54,679 nucleotides of DNA from Allobosea sp. Root381 (GCF_001429395.1 NZ_LMJT01000016.1:1-54679), one strand, 5' to 3'; shown: positions 47,572-54,679, counted from the first letter of the stretch. The notes: a model not told the origin generated them from the sequence alone. Numbers and translations are program-made.

Positions 47572-48613
47572 CGGGCGCCAATTTCCGCTCTCGCAGCCGC
47601 AGGGCCGGCTTCTCGATGATGTGCCACGATACTGCGGCAAGCGCGACAATCACCGCGAAGCTGACGATTGTTACGGCTGCAAAGTTGGTCCCGTCAAAGA
47701 ATTTGGCAATCGCATAGTTCTGGACCGGGTAAGCATAGAGATAGATGCCGTAGGAAAGGTCACCGACCTTTCGCGTCGGATACCATGCTAGCAGTTGCGA
47801 AATGCCAACCCGGATCACCAGCAGTGCTGCGATGGCCCAGGCAAGCGCTTCGTACAGGATGGTGGTCGAGGCCGCGGCCGCCACGATAGCCATGGCACCT
47901 GCAACAAGGAGCATCGCCCGTTCCCCCGAAAGGGCTGCGACGGCCGCCCCTGTGAGGAACGGGATGGCGAAACGTACGAGGAAGTGAGGCTCGGCGCGGG
48001 TGAACCACGTCGACCGATCTTCCGGCCACGGAACCGCGGTGTAGAAAAACACGTACAGCCCGAGTGCCAGCAGTGCCGCGGCCACCACGCGCCATCTGAA
48101 GGATGCGGCTGCCCCAACGACGAACAGACCCGCCAGCAGGAGATAGGCGGCTGTCTCGTAGGGGATGGTCCAGAGCGAGGCGTTGACCGCCGGCCATCGC
48201 GCTTCGGCGAGGACGCCTGGAAGCGTGAATTGGCGATCGACGAACAGCGAGAGAAGATTTCGCCAGACGAAGCCCCATGTTTCCGGCCGTCCAAAGTACT
48301 CGGCTGCCGGTAGCGATGACACCGCTGCGCCGGCGAGCATGGTCGCGAGCAGGCACACGATCAGTCCCGGGTAAATCCGCAGGACGCGGCTCCACAGGTA
48401 GGAGCCCGTCGACCCTCGATTGAGCAGGCTGATCGTGACCAGGTATCCCGAGATTGCGAAGAAGAGCGCGACGCCGAACCCGCCCGCGGTCGTATCCAAC
48501 AATGGAACCGTGGGTTCCGCGAACCCGGCCGCACCGAGCTGATGGCTCCAGAAGACGCAAAGGGCGCCGAAAAGGCGCAGGGCGTCGAACGAATTGGAGT
48601 GCTTCGGGGTCAC
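47540..48613 (-). CDS. acyltransferase 3 family membrane protein (OafA-like)
   Basis: A 357-aa membrane protein with about ten spans. 'FDALRLFGALCVFWSHQLGA' contains the conserved His of acyltransferase-3 enzymes, with 'SGYLVTISLL', 'LWSRVLRIYPGLIVCLLATM' and the C-terminal 'SWHIIEKPALRLRER'. These transfer acyl groups to O-antigen or other glycans in the inner membrane. In a prophage this points to serotype conversion that may block reinfection. It starts at GTG 48613 on the strand opposite the fibres. Confidence 0.87.
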   Translation of the reverse strand: MTPKHSNSFDALRLFGALCVFWSHQLGAAGFAEPTVPLLDTTAGGFGVALFFAISGYLVTISLLNRGSTGSYLWSRVLRIYPGLIVCLLATMLAGAAVSSLPAAEYFGRPETWGFVWRNLLSLFVDRQFTLPGVLAEARWPAVNASLWTIPYETAAYLLLAGLFVVGAAASFRWRVVAAALLALGLYVFFYTAVPWPEDRSTWFTRAEPHFLVRFAIPFLTGAAVAALSGERAMLLVAGAMAIVAAAASTTILYEALAWAIAALLVIRVGISQLLAWYPTRKVGDLSYGIYLYAYPVQNYAIAKFFDGTNFAAVTIVSFAVIVALAAVSWHIIEKPALRLRERKLAPVRRPAEATQP

Positions 48614-48671
48614 TCCACGTCAGCACCACAACTTAGCCAGCAGCGCAAGCCAATCTCATCGGAGATCCAAG

Positions 48672-48842
48672 ATGAACACTCGCGAGGTGCAAGCCGCGCT
48701 GCTTTCGCTTGGCTTTGGCCTGCGATCTGCTTGCAGCGATTGCCGATGGCCGGATCCAGGTCGTGACCGTAGAGCCGCCACCCGAAGGCGGCGGCGTGCA
48801 AGTCCAATCGGCTTACGTACGCTTTAGCACAACGATGTCCTG
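48672..48842 (+). pseudogene. possible frameshifted small gene
   Basis: Frame 1 starts well ('MNTREVQAALLSLGFGL', ATG 48672) and then degrades into Arg-rich sequence. The +1-shifted frame over the next bases reads convincingly ('LACDLLAAIADGRIQVVTVE', ending 'SAYVRFSTTMS'), with TGA at 48840-48842. A single-base indel near 48708-48718 would explain both. The end overlaps the methyltransferase gene on the other strand. Sequencing error cannot be excluded. Confidence 0.35.
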
Positions 48843-49682
48843 AAAGTCATGGATCGCGCCAGATACCACCCGATTGACTTGGAACCGCTTGGCCCACTCG
48901 GTGTGGACATACTGCTCGCCAGTGAAGCTGATGCCGTACTCGTAGGCGTCGGAGGTTAGGTGCCCTTGCTGGAGGATGAACGAGAAGCCGGGCATGGCGC
49001 TCCGCGCGCCTTCCAGCTTCGCACGGGGGATCGACAACATCTCGAAAATGTCGCTCTCCGTCTCAGCACGCTTGAGCGCCCGTTCGCCGTGAACCGTCAG
49101 TAGGAGGGTGGCGCCAGGCTTCGTCACGCGGTGCAGTTCGTCTAGGTAGAAGAGCGAATCTGCCTCCGACATATGCGTGAAAACGGAAATCGAGATCACG
49201 CAGTCGAACGAGGCATCCCGCGCTGGCAGAGGAGCTCTGGGGGTGGTCGCCATCGGTGCAACCCACGGAAGGTGAGTGCCAGCCCATTCCAGAAGCTCGT
49301 GATCGATGTCAGCGCCGGTGTATCGGCCCCTGAACCCTTTGAACATGCGTGCGAGGCGGCCAGAGCCGATGCCGAAGTCGAGAATGCTCGGATACTCGAA
49401 TAACGGCGAAGGACTTGCGGAATGCAGAGCAAGGAAAATGTCACGGCCATGGCTGGCGAAGTCGAGGCGGTCAGTTAGACCCGATACGCGTTGCATCAGA
49501 TCGCGCGGCGGGAAAGATGCGATAAGACCGCTTTCGGCCAAGACTTCTACGTTTTGCGATACATTGAAGGCTGCCCAGTCGTGCGGGTCGCTGTTAACGT
49601 CCAAAAGACTGCTCACTATTGCTGACTCTCTGGTTAGTGATGAGCGGGCTCTCTGGCTCATCGGAAGCTGACGCGCGGACAT
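48813..49682 (-). CDS. class I SAM-dependent methyltransferase
   Basis: A 289-aa protein. Motif I is 'ILDFGIGSGRLARMF' (about residues 100-114), then 'RYTGADIDHELLEWAG' and motif IV-like 'SFDCVISISVFTHM', followed by 'LHRVTKPGATLLLTVHG'. This is a Methyltransf_11/25-type fold, as in enzymes acting on sugars, lipids or small molecules. Its placement between acyltransferase and lysis genes suggests surface-glycan modification. The start is uncertain between 49682 and 49661. Confidence 0.8.
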   Translation of the reverse strand: MSARQLPMSQRARSSLTRESAIVSSLLDVNSDPHDWAAFNVSQNVEVLAESGLIASFPPRDLMQRVSGLTDRLDFASHGRDIFLALHSASPSPLFEYPSILDFGIGSGRLARMFKGFRGRYTGADIDHELLEWAGTHLPWVAPMATTPRAPLPARDASFDCVISISVFTHMSEADSLFYLDELHRVTKPGATLLLTVHGERALKRAETESDIFEMLSIPRAKLEGARSAMPGFSFILQQGHLTSDAYEYGISFTGEQYVHTEWAKRFQVNRVVSGAIHDFQDIVVLKRT

Positions 49683-49712
49683 AGCCGATCCGGCCTCAGT
49701 AGCAAAGCTACC

Positions 49713-49734
49713 GCCCGCCTAGCGCGGGCTTTTT
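49713..49734 (+). terminator. rho-independent terminator before lysis genes
   Basis: GCCCGC (49713-49718) pairs with GCGGGC (49724-49729) around CTAGC, followed by TTTTT at 49730-49734. It lies 16 bases before the endolysin start on the plus strand, so it may end a late or leader transcript, or attenuate lysis gene expression. Confidence 0.65.
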
Positions 49735-49750
49735 CATGCCGAGGTATCCT

Positions 49751-50479
49751 ATGAAAGTCAGCGACAAGGGGCTGATCGAGCTCGTTTGCTCGGAAGGCAT
49801 CGTGCCATATCCGTACCGGGATAGCGTAGGCGTCTGGACTTACGGAATCGGTCACACGAAGGCGGCCGGTGCTCCTGACCCGGCGATGATGCCGAAGGGC
49901 GTCGCCACGTCCCTCAAGGCGTGCATCGAGCTATTCCGCAAAGACCTCGCCGAATACGAGGCCGCTGTCTTGAAGGCGGTGAAGGTGCCGCTCAAGCAGC
50001 ACGAGTTCGACGCTCTCGTGCACTGGCACTACAACACTGGCGCCATCTCTAGCGCGACGCTGACGAAGCGGCTGAATGCTGGCGACCGGAAGGCTGCTGC
50101 CGAGCAGTTCCTCGTCTGGAAGAAGCCGCCCGAGTTGATCCCGAGGCGGCAGAAGGAGCGGGCGCTCTTTCTCAACGGCACGTACTCGAACAACGGGAAC
50201 GCGCTCGTCTACACCGCTGACGCCAAGGGCAATCTCGGCAAGGCGACCTCGCAGAAGGTCGCGGACCTGCTGTGGCTGGTGCCTGAGGCCCCCGCCAACA
50301 CTTACGACGCCGTCCCTGTAGAGTCGCTTCCGAAGACACCAAGTAACGAGCCAAAAGCTCCAAGTAAGGGCCTGGACGCTGCCGATGCGCCCGCCTTCAT
50401 CGTCCGCGACGAGCCGATCCGCCCGAGCATCTGGGCCTCGCTCGCGTCCCTGATCTCCTATTTCTTCAAGGGGAAATGA
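49751..50479 (+). CDS. endolysin, GH24 lysozyme (T4 type)
   Basis: A 242-aa muramidase. The catalytic residues follow T4 lysozyme spacing exactly: Glu15, Asp24, Thr30 in 'SEGIVPYPYRDSVGVWTYGI'. The catalytic domain ends near residue 150. There is no N-terminal SAR helix. The C-terminus has a linker and a hydrophobic/aromatic end ('PSIWASLASLISYFFKGK'), unusual for the family. Start ATG 49751 is preceded by GAGG. Coupled to the holin candidate by ATGA. Confidence 0.88.
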   Translation: MKVSDKGLIELVCSEGIVPYPYRDSVGVWTYGIGHTKAAGAPDPAMMPKGVATSLKACIELFRKDLAEYEAAVLKAVKVPLKQHEFDALVHWHYNTGAISSATLTKRLNAGDRKAAAEQFLVWKKPPELIPRRQKERALFLNGTYSNNGNALVYTADAKGNLGKATSQKVADLLWLVPEAPANTYDAVPVESLPKTPSNEPKAPSKGLDAADAPAFIVRDEPIRPSIWASLASLISYFFKGK

Positions 50480-50772
50480 CCATGCTTTCATGGATCGACT
50501 GGCCCGTCCTCACGAGGCAGCTTCTGCTTGTCGTAGTTCCGGTCCTCGTCGCGAAGGGGTGGCTTCCCGACTACCTGGCTGATCCCATGGTCGAGGCCGC
50601 AACATACATCATCGGCACACTGCTTGTCGGCTGGGTGATCTGGCTAGGCCAGCGACGCGAGCAGCCGGCGGCGAAGATCGAGGAAGTCGCGCAGCTCCCC
50701 GAGGTCGCCAAGGTCGAGGTCAAAAGCGAGAAGCTGGCGCAGGCCATCCCGAGCGCCAAGGTGGTCGCATGA
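50476..50772 (+). CDS. holin candidate
   Basis: A 98-aa membrane protein with two hydrophobic segments ('LLLVVVPVLVAKGWLP' and 'AATYIIGTLLVGWVIWLG') and a charged C-terminal tail, fitting a class II holin. It is coupled by 4-nt overlaps to endolysin and spanin genes. It would permeabilise the inner membrane to release the endolysin. Confidence 0.7.
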   Translation: MTMLSWIDWPVLTRQLLLVVVPVLVAKGWLPDYLADPMVEAATYIIGTLLVGWVIWLGQRREQPAAKIEEVAQLPEVAKVEVKSEKLAQAIPSAKVVA

Positions 50773-51008
50773 GTGCGCTCCTCGCAGGGCTGCTTACCGA
50801 GTTCTGGAAGCCGCTGGCGGCGCTGTTCGGCGGCGTGCTGGCCGGCGCCGGCATCTGGTTCAAAGCCCGCTCCGACGCCAAGACGAAGGCGAAGCTAGAG
50901 GACATCACCAATGCGAACACAATTCGCCGCGACGGCGCTGCTGCTCGGGCTGGCGCTGCCGTCGATCCTGACCGGCTGCGTGACAGCGACGGGTGGAAGC
51001 GCGACTGA
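50769..51008 (+). CDS. i-spanin (Rz-like)
   Basis: A 79-aa protein with one N-terminal membrane helix ('PLAALFGGVLAGAGIWF') and a periplasmic coiled-coil part ('KARSDAKTKAKLEDITNANT') ending 'DRLRDSDGWKRD', as in short Rz proteins. The Rz1-like gene starts inside it in another frame. The pair would fuse inner and outer membranes in the last lysis step. Confidence 0.75.
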   Translation: MSALLAGLLTEFWKPLAALFGGVLAGAGIWFKARSDAKTKAKLEDITNANTIRRDGAAARAGAAVDPDRLRDSDGWKRD

Positions 51009-51129
51009 AATGGCTCTGTGCGATCAGTTCCAGCCGATCCGGTGGTCATCTCGGGACACCGACGAGACTATCACGCAGGTGAAGCAGGCGAACGCTGTTG
51101 GCGCCCGGCTTTGCAAGTGGAAGCCGTGA
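50911..51129 (+). CDS. o-spanin lipoprotein (Rz1-like), overlapping frame
   Basis: A 72-aa protein whose first third is encoded within the i-spanin gene in a different frame. The signal 'LLLGLALPSILTGC' carries a lipobox with the lipid-modified Cys near residue 23. The mature part of ~50 residues has two more Cys. The embedded-overlap arrangement is typical of Rz/Rz1. Confidence 0.78.
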   Translation: MRTQFAATALLLGLALPSILTGCVTATGGSATEMALCDQFQPIRWSSRDTDETITQVKQANAVGARLCKWKP

Positions 51130-51611
51130 TGCCCTACCGCAATTACCCGCTCCCGGTCAGGCTGTATCTCGGCATCCATGACCACTTCCCCGCCCGGCGC
51201 TCGGAATGGGTACTGGCGGGCATCCTGATCACATGGGGCGTCATTCTCCTCGGGCCTCACCATACCTTTGCCGGCAACCCTGCATGGCGTCAGATGGCGG
51301 CGATCATGTCCGAGGATACATGGGGGTGGGTTGCCATTGTCGTGGGCGCCTTCCGCTTTCTTGCGCTCGTCATCAACGGCACATTCGCCGGCACATGGTA
51401 CGGGCGATGGTCCCCGCATGTGCGGGCGCTGGCGTCGTTCCTGTCCTGCTTTCTCTGGCTTCAGATCAGCTTCGGCCTTTGGAATTCGGATGCGGCGACG
51501 ACTGGCCTTGCCGTGTACCCTGGCCTTCTTGTGCTCGACGCGATGAACATCATCGCAGCGACCAAGGATGCGGCGAACATGGACAGGTCCGTTGCCGATG
51601 GCGCTTCCTGA
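51129..51611 (+). CDS. multi-span membrane protein, lysis region
   Basis: A 160-aa protein with about four hydrophobic segments ('WVLAGILITWGVILLG', 'WGWVAIVVGAFRFLALVI', 'LASFLSCFLWLQISFGLW', 'LAVYPGLLVLDAMNIIA'). It could be a second holin, an antiholin or a membrane accessory. Its ATG shares a base with the o-spanin stop. The end overlaps the next gene. Confidence 0.68.
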   Translation: MPYRNYPLPVRLYLGIHDHFPARRSEWVLAGILITWGVILLGPHHTFAGNPAWRQMAAIMSEDTWGWVAIVVGAFRFLALVINGTFAGTWYGRWSPHVRALASFLSCFLWLQISFGLWNSDAATTGLAVYPGLLVLDAMNIIAATKDAANMDRSVADGAS

Positions 51612-51996
51612 AAGCCTCTCCCCCGAGAACGTTATCGGGACGCTTGCTGCCGGCATCGCCATCGCAATCGTCATGGTTCGCCAGTACCTGAAGGAGAGGA
51701 AGGCCCCCACCAGTCCGACGGGCGATCGTGTGATCCCCGGCATCACCATCGCGGACATGAACCCTATCCGAGAGCTTGCCTCGGAACAGGCGCGCACGAC
51801 GGCGGCGAACGAACGCATCGCCACAGCAGTCGAGGCCTTGCTGTCACTCCTGCACAAGCAGGACAGCGACGAAAGGGTGCAGGTTGAAGCCAAGCGCATT
51901 GCGAGGGAGATGCGAGACGACGAGATCGAGGACGAGGTCGAGAGGAGGATCAGGCAGCGCCTTGATGATCGGAAACGGCGTACCGCGCGCCCCTAA
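51598..51996 (+). CDS. membrane-anchored coiled-coil protein
   Basis: A 132-aa protein: an N-terminal membrane helix ('VIGTLAAGIAIAIVMVRQYL') and a long charged coiled coil ('RVQVEAKRIAREMRDDEIED'). It closes the lysis cluster. Its shape resembles a spanin- or holin-associated protein, but no family was recognised. Confidence 0.62.
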   Translation: MALPESLSPENVIGTLAAGIAIAIVMVRQYLKERKAPTSPTGDRVIPGITIADMNPIRELASEQARTTAANERIATAVEALLSLLHKQDSDERVQVEAKRIAREMRDDEIEDEVERRIRQRLDDRKRRTARP

Positions 51997-52019
51997 ACTC
52001 GGTCCGGTCCAGCATCGGG

Positions 52020-52100
52020 GGCAGGCCAGTCGTCGCCTGCTGTAGGACAGAGGGTGGGCAGATAACTTCAGACCACTTGCATGCTGGCCTGCCATTTTTT
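52020..52100 (+). terminator. long inverted repeat followed by T-run
   Basis: GGCAGGCCAG (52020-52029) is exactly complementary to CTGGCCTGCC (52084-52093), followed by ATTTTTT to 52100. The 54-base loop is long for a simple terminator and has internal pairing potential. It may end lysis transcription or form a structured RNA before the glucosyltransferase gene. Confidence 0.45.
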
Positions 52101-52172
52101 GAGTTTCACCTGCACGGGTTTTCGCCTACTGGCTGCAGGGAGTTTTGGTTGGCATGTGTAGGACGGGCGTTC

Positions 52173-53684
52173 ATGCAGGGTGGCAATTCCATACGCGTCA
52201 TAAGCCCATTAGCCGCAGCCAGCTTTTTTCTAATATTTCTGGTTATTTATCTTCCCAATCTCGCTAGCCTAAGCGTGACTATAGATGATCAGGGTGCGAT
52301 ATTCCGCACTTGGCCGTGGATATGGCTGGCGCAGGGACGGTGGGCCGCATTCCTAGTTGAGCGGTATATCCTCCCGACCCCGGTCATTCCATTCACGCCG
52401 CTTGCCCTGTTGGGTCTCTGCCAAATAGCATCCTTTATGGCTCTCTGTCGCATTACGGGCCTAGAAACTTTTACTTGGGCTTTGGTCGCCGCCTTCGCGT
52501 TCTTTGTGGCGAGCCCTCAATGGCTCTTTCTAATGGAATTTGGCCCCAACAATACGGCTATGGGGTTGGGGCTTGTTGCCGCTTCATTTTCAGCTCTTGC
52601 CTTCAGCATCGCCGCAGACCCGAAACGAAGTTGGGTTCAGGTAGCGGCTTGCGTGATTGTTTCGGCAGTTTGCCTGTGTGCAACAGTTGGGCTCTATCAG
52701 GCATTCTTCGTAGTCGGGCTCGTCGTCTCGTCTGCCGCCATCATTTTCTGCTACGTTCGAGGAACTACGACATTCAGCCGAGTGGTCGGCCTGCATGGAT
52801 TGCTCCTTACGTCAGCGGCGACCGGTTTTGTGGCGTCGGGTATTGTCGGTAGGTTCGCCAACTGGTTTTACAGTATCGAGAGGGTGGAATTCTATGCTGA
52901 TGGCTTCATCAATCTGCCCGCACTGTTTTCGAACCCTGCGAGCGGGATGGCACTGGCTTGGAGTGACTTTCTCGGTGTCGTGTGGGGTGCGGGCGGGTTC
53001 TATTATCTAAGCACCTGGGCGTTTGGGGCCACCCTTCTCCTATCGAGTCTTCTGTTCGTGTGGGCGGCATTCAAGCGCGGACCCGTCGTCGGGGTTCTGG
53101 GCGCGGCATGGGTTCTGCTGGCGAATATTTCAATTGTAGCATTCCAGCTCGCAGCAGCGGGCGGCGGTCAGCGCATCCCCTATCGGGTAATGACGGTGAT
53201 GCCGATGCTTTCGGCTTTCCTGTTTGTCGCGTCGATCTCTTTGCTGGGCTGGAAAGCCAGATATGCACTGATGGCTGTCGCGCTCATCGCGACCTTTCAG
53301 GGCTCTGTGGTCTTCAACCGCGCTGCTGCCGGATCGACCTTGATGGCGCAGAAGGATGCTTTCATAGCTGGAGACCTGTTCCGGCGAGTTGCGAGCGTTG
53401 GCAAACCGGGCGATTTTGGTCTCTACAAAATCGAGATATCTGGCCGGATAGTATCGCGGTCGCCTTATCCTATGCCACCTACATCCCAAATGGCGCACTC
53501 GTGGTTCGACTTGGCACCCCTCGAATTCCAAGCGCCGGACTATATGCGCTCTCTAGGCTACCCGGTTATTGGAGACTATTTCAAGGGCGATTTCGCTGAA
53601 CAATTCGCGGGAATGCCTTCATGGCCAAGCGAGGGGTCAACGCGTGTGGTAGGCGACACGGTCCTGATAAAGCTCAGCGACTAA
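52173..53684 (+). CDS. GtrII-like glucosyltransferase domain protein
   Basis: A membrane protein of about 503 aa with roughly ten spans and the acidic motif near the N-terminus ('LASLSVTIDDQGAIFRTWPW'), then 'LAQGRWAAFLVERYILP', as in the Gtr II family that glucosylates O-antigen from a lipid-linked donor. No gtrA (flippase) or gtrB gene is adjacent, so it may use host counterparts. GC is lower than in phage core genes. Serotype conversion is the likely effect. ATG 52173 is the chosen start; the frame opens upstream. Confidence 0.82.
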   Translation: MQGGNSIRVISPLAAASFFLIFLVIYLPNLASLSVTIDDQGAIFRTWPWIWLAQGRWAAFLVERYILPTPVIPFTPLALLGLCQIASFMALCRITGLETFTWALVAAFAFFVASPQWLFLMEFGPNNTAMGLGLVAASFSALAFSIAADPKRSWVQVAACVIVSAVCLCATVGLYQAFFVVGLVVSSAAIIFCYVRGTTTFSRVVGLHGLLLTSAATGFVASGIVGRFANWFYSIERVEFYADGFINLPALFSNPASGMALAWSDFLGVVWGAGGFYYLSTWAFGATLLLSSLLFVWAAFKRGPVVGVLGAAWVLLANISIVAFQLAAAGGGQRIPYRVMTVMPMLSAFLFVASISLLGWKARYALMAVALIATFQGSVVFNRAAAGSTLMAQKDAFIAGDLFRRVASVGKPGDFGLYKIEISGRIVSRSPYPMPPTSQMAHSWFDLAPLEFQAPDYMRSLGYPVIGDYFKGDFAEQFAGMPSWPSEGSTRVVGDTVLIKLSD

Positions 53685-53752
53685 CGCGGCGCATCGACCA
53701 GCTTGAGGCAGCGCGCCGCCCCTCCTAGTCCAGCTTCCTCCCTGTCAACTCG

Positions 53753-53785
53753 GGCCGGTCATCCTTCGGGGTGGGCGGCCTTTTT
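53753..53785 (+). terminator. strong rho-independent terminator with UUCG loop
   Basis: GGCCG (53753-53757) pairs with CGGCC (53776-53780) and CATCC (53760-53764) with GGGTG (53769-53773, one G-U) around a TTCG tetraloop, followed by TTTTT at 53781-53785. It ends the glucosyltransferase transcript and, from the opposite side, lies just past the stop of the minus-strand gene at 53790. Confidence 0.85.
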
Positions 53786-53789
53786 CGTT

Positions 53790-54044
53790 TCAGCGAACCG
53801 CCACCAGCGCAGCATACCGATCGATCTCCGCGCGCAGCTTCGCGACTGCCGCGTCGCCGCGGATCTGCTTGATGCCCCGCAGTTCGTCCTTCACGCCGTC
53901 TAGCGCCTGGTTGCGCTTGCTGAGCGGCATCTCGGCGAGGAACTTGAGCTCGCACTCTTCCTTCCATTCCTCGGACCAGGTGCTGACCTCCCGGCCAGCG
54001 AGGAAAGAATAGGCGAGGGGCGGGTTCTCGGGCGGGTAGCGCAT
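53790..54044 (-). CDS. small conserved-looking protein at right edge
   Basis: An 84-aa minus-strand protein. 'PPENPPLAYSFLAGREVSTW' and 'SEEWKEECELKFLAEMP' suggest a small family often seen in phages or plasmids of alphaproteobacteria, but it could not be named with certainty. The C-terminal half is helical and basic. It converges on the strong terminator. Whether it is phage or host is unclear. Confidence 0.6.
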   Translation of the reverse strand: MRYPPENPPLAYSFLAGREVSTWSEEWKEECELKFLAEMPLSKRNQALDGVKDELRGIKQIRGDAAVAKLRAEIDRYAALVAVR

Positions 54045-54132
54045 GATCGGGTCTCCTGAAGGCGAGGCATAGCGCTACGGAACGATTCGGAGGAGCGCCG
54101 GTTTCGACTCGTTGTGCGTTCGGAGTTGCGTC

Positions 54133-54679
54133 ATGTGTGCCCAGCGGATGCTTCGTCCCGGCCCAATGGTCGAGATCATCAAGGGGCCTGCTCCGAGCCG
54201 GCGCGAAGCTCGACAGCGGGCGCTGTTCTTCGATCCCATGCCCGAGCGCGTCGAGCCCTGTCTGGCGCTCCTGAGCAGCAAGGCGCCGACGGGACCCGAA
54301 TGGGCCTATGAGGTGAAGTGGGACGGCTATCGCTTGGCCGTCCATATCGGGCCCGGCGCCAAGGTCCGGATTATCACCCGCGGCGGCCATGACTGGACCA
54401 GCCGCTTCCCGACGATCGCGCATGACGCACGCGAGCTAGGCCTCGACACCGCCATACTCGACGGCGAGGCAGTGGTCCTCGACGAGCGGGGTGCCTCCGA
54501 CTTTAGCGCACTGCAGAAGGCGCTTGGTGGGCGCGGCGGCAAGCGTTCGGCGGCCGGCGCCATCCTCTATGCTTTCGATCTGCTCTACCTGAACGGCCAG
54601 GATCTCCGCTCGCTCCCGCTCGGCCAGCGCCGCGAGCTCCTGGGCGATGCGCTCGCCCGCGCCCGACACAGCTCGCTCC
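54133..54679 (+). CDS. ATP-dependent DNA ligase, LigD ligase-domain type (partial)
   Basis: 182 residues are visible; the gene continues beyond the window. The adenylation motif I 'YEVKWDGYRL' holds the nucleophile Lys at about residue 63, and 'ILDGEAVVLDERGASDFSAL' is motif III-like. These are typical of bacterial end-joining ligases (LigD ligase domain). Only ~35 residues precede the catalytic domain, so no N-terminal phosphoesterase domain is present. GGAG lies 7 bases before ATG 54133. ATGs at 54148 and 54166 are alternatives. Many rhizobial genomes carry several such ligases, some on mobile DNA. Confidence 0.85.
   Translation, partial: MCAQRMLRPGPMVEIIKGPAPSRREARQRALFFDPMPERVEPCLALLSSKAPTGPEWAYEVKWDGYRLAVHIGPGAKVRIITRGGHDWTSRFPTIAHDARELGLDTAILDGEAVVLDERGASDFSALQKALGGRGGKRSAAGAILYAFDLLYLNGQDLRSLPLGQRRELLGDALARARHSSL

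Larger units (their letters stand above)
9990..53785. mobile_element. temperate myovirus-type prophage (left end certain, right end provisional)
   Basis: The region runs from the tRNA-Pro attL through integrase, immunity, replication, packaging, head, contractile tail, lysis and surface-conversion genes. All core modules are present and none of the core genes is visibly broken, so the phage may be inducible. The right end is set at the terminator after the GtrII-like gene, which is the last clearly phage-associated gene. No repeat of the tRNA core was found to the right, so the true end may lie beyond the window. Confidence 0.85.

Noticed and set aside
53685..54132. Right-hand attachment site (attR)
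   Set aside because: Read through for the tRNA-Pro core (TGGTCGGAGCGAGAGG and the rest) and found no match; GATTCGGAGGAGCG near 54087 is only a chance partial likeness.
1..54679. CRISPR arrays, rRNA genes and complete tRNA genes
   Set aside because: No regularly spaced repeats and no complete RNA gene were recognised; only the tRNA-Pro fragment is present.

Overview
The window is high-GC alphaproteobacterial DNA, most likely Hyphomicrobiales (Bosea- or Methylobacterium-like). This placement is inferred from codon use, from the peptide-transporter style, and from phage-borne homologues of the alphaproteobacterial cell-cycle proteins GcrA and GapR. No rRNA or housekeeping marker is present to fix the genus.

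Layout. (1) 1-9444 is chromosomal. It holds the end of an IS3-family element, a GntR/FadR-type regulator, a LysR regulator, and a divergently oriented operon of a CocE/NonD-type serine hydrolase and a complete dipeptide/oligopeptide ABC importer (binding protein, two permeases, two ATPases). The last four genes are coupled by 4-nt overlaps. (2) 9990-10034 is the 3' end of a tRNA-Pro(GGG) gene on the minus strand, directly beside a tyrosine integrase: an attL. (3) From there to at least 53785 is an apparently intact temperate phage with a contractile tail (myovirus morphology).

Phage regulation. A lambda-like control region uses an S24-type repressor (16918-17646) and five copies of an 18-bp palindrome close to AGTTGGA-N4-TCCAACT. 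In both the leftward promoter (PL) and the rightward promoter (PR) one operator exactly fills the 17-bp spacer between -35 and -10. PL drives a fully overlapping leftward operon: small proteins, Gp157-like, RecT, HNH nucleases, excisionase, integrase. PR starts almost on the ATG of a Cro-like gene, so that mRNA looks leaderless. It continues through a CII-like regulator, GapR-like and GcrA-like proteins, an orphan DNA methyltransferase, a DnaA-domain-IV-like protein, a replication protein and a NusG-like putative antiterminator. A strong terminator hairpin follows, then the late genes.

Late genes. Small and large terminase, portal, Mu gpF-like protein, DUF2213 protease/scaffold, capsid decoration and major capsid precede the neck and tail genes (sheath, tube, chaperone pair with a T TTT TTC -1 frameshift site, tape measure, Dit-like, plug, hub, spike, gp25-like, gpJ-like, DUF2612-like, fibres). 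A lysis block follows: GH24 endolysin, holin candidates and an overlapping Rz/Rz1-type spanin pair. Accessory genes break into the late region, often on the opposite strand: a tetra-repeat 71-aa protein, small secreted proteins, an acyltransferase, a methyltransferase and a GtrII-like glucosyltransferase. The last three suggest surface or O-antigen conversion of the lysogen.

Right edge. After the glucosyltransferase and its terminator come a small minus-strand gene and the start of an ATP-dependent DNA ligase (LigD ligase-domain type) that runs off the window. No second copy of the tRNA-Pro core is visible, so the right attachment site is either outside the window or not tRNA-like. Whether the ligase belongs to phage or host is open.
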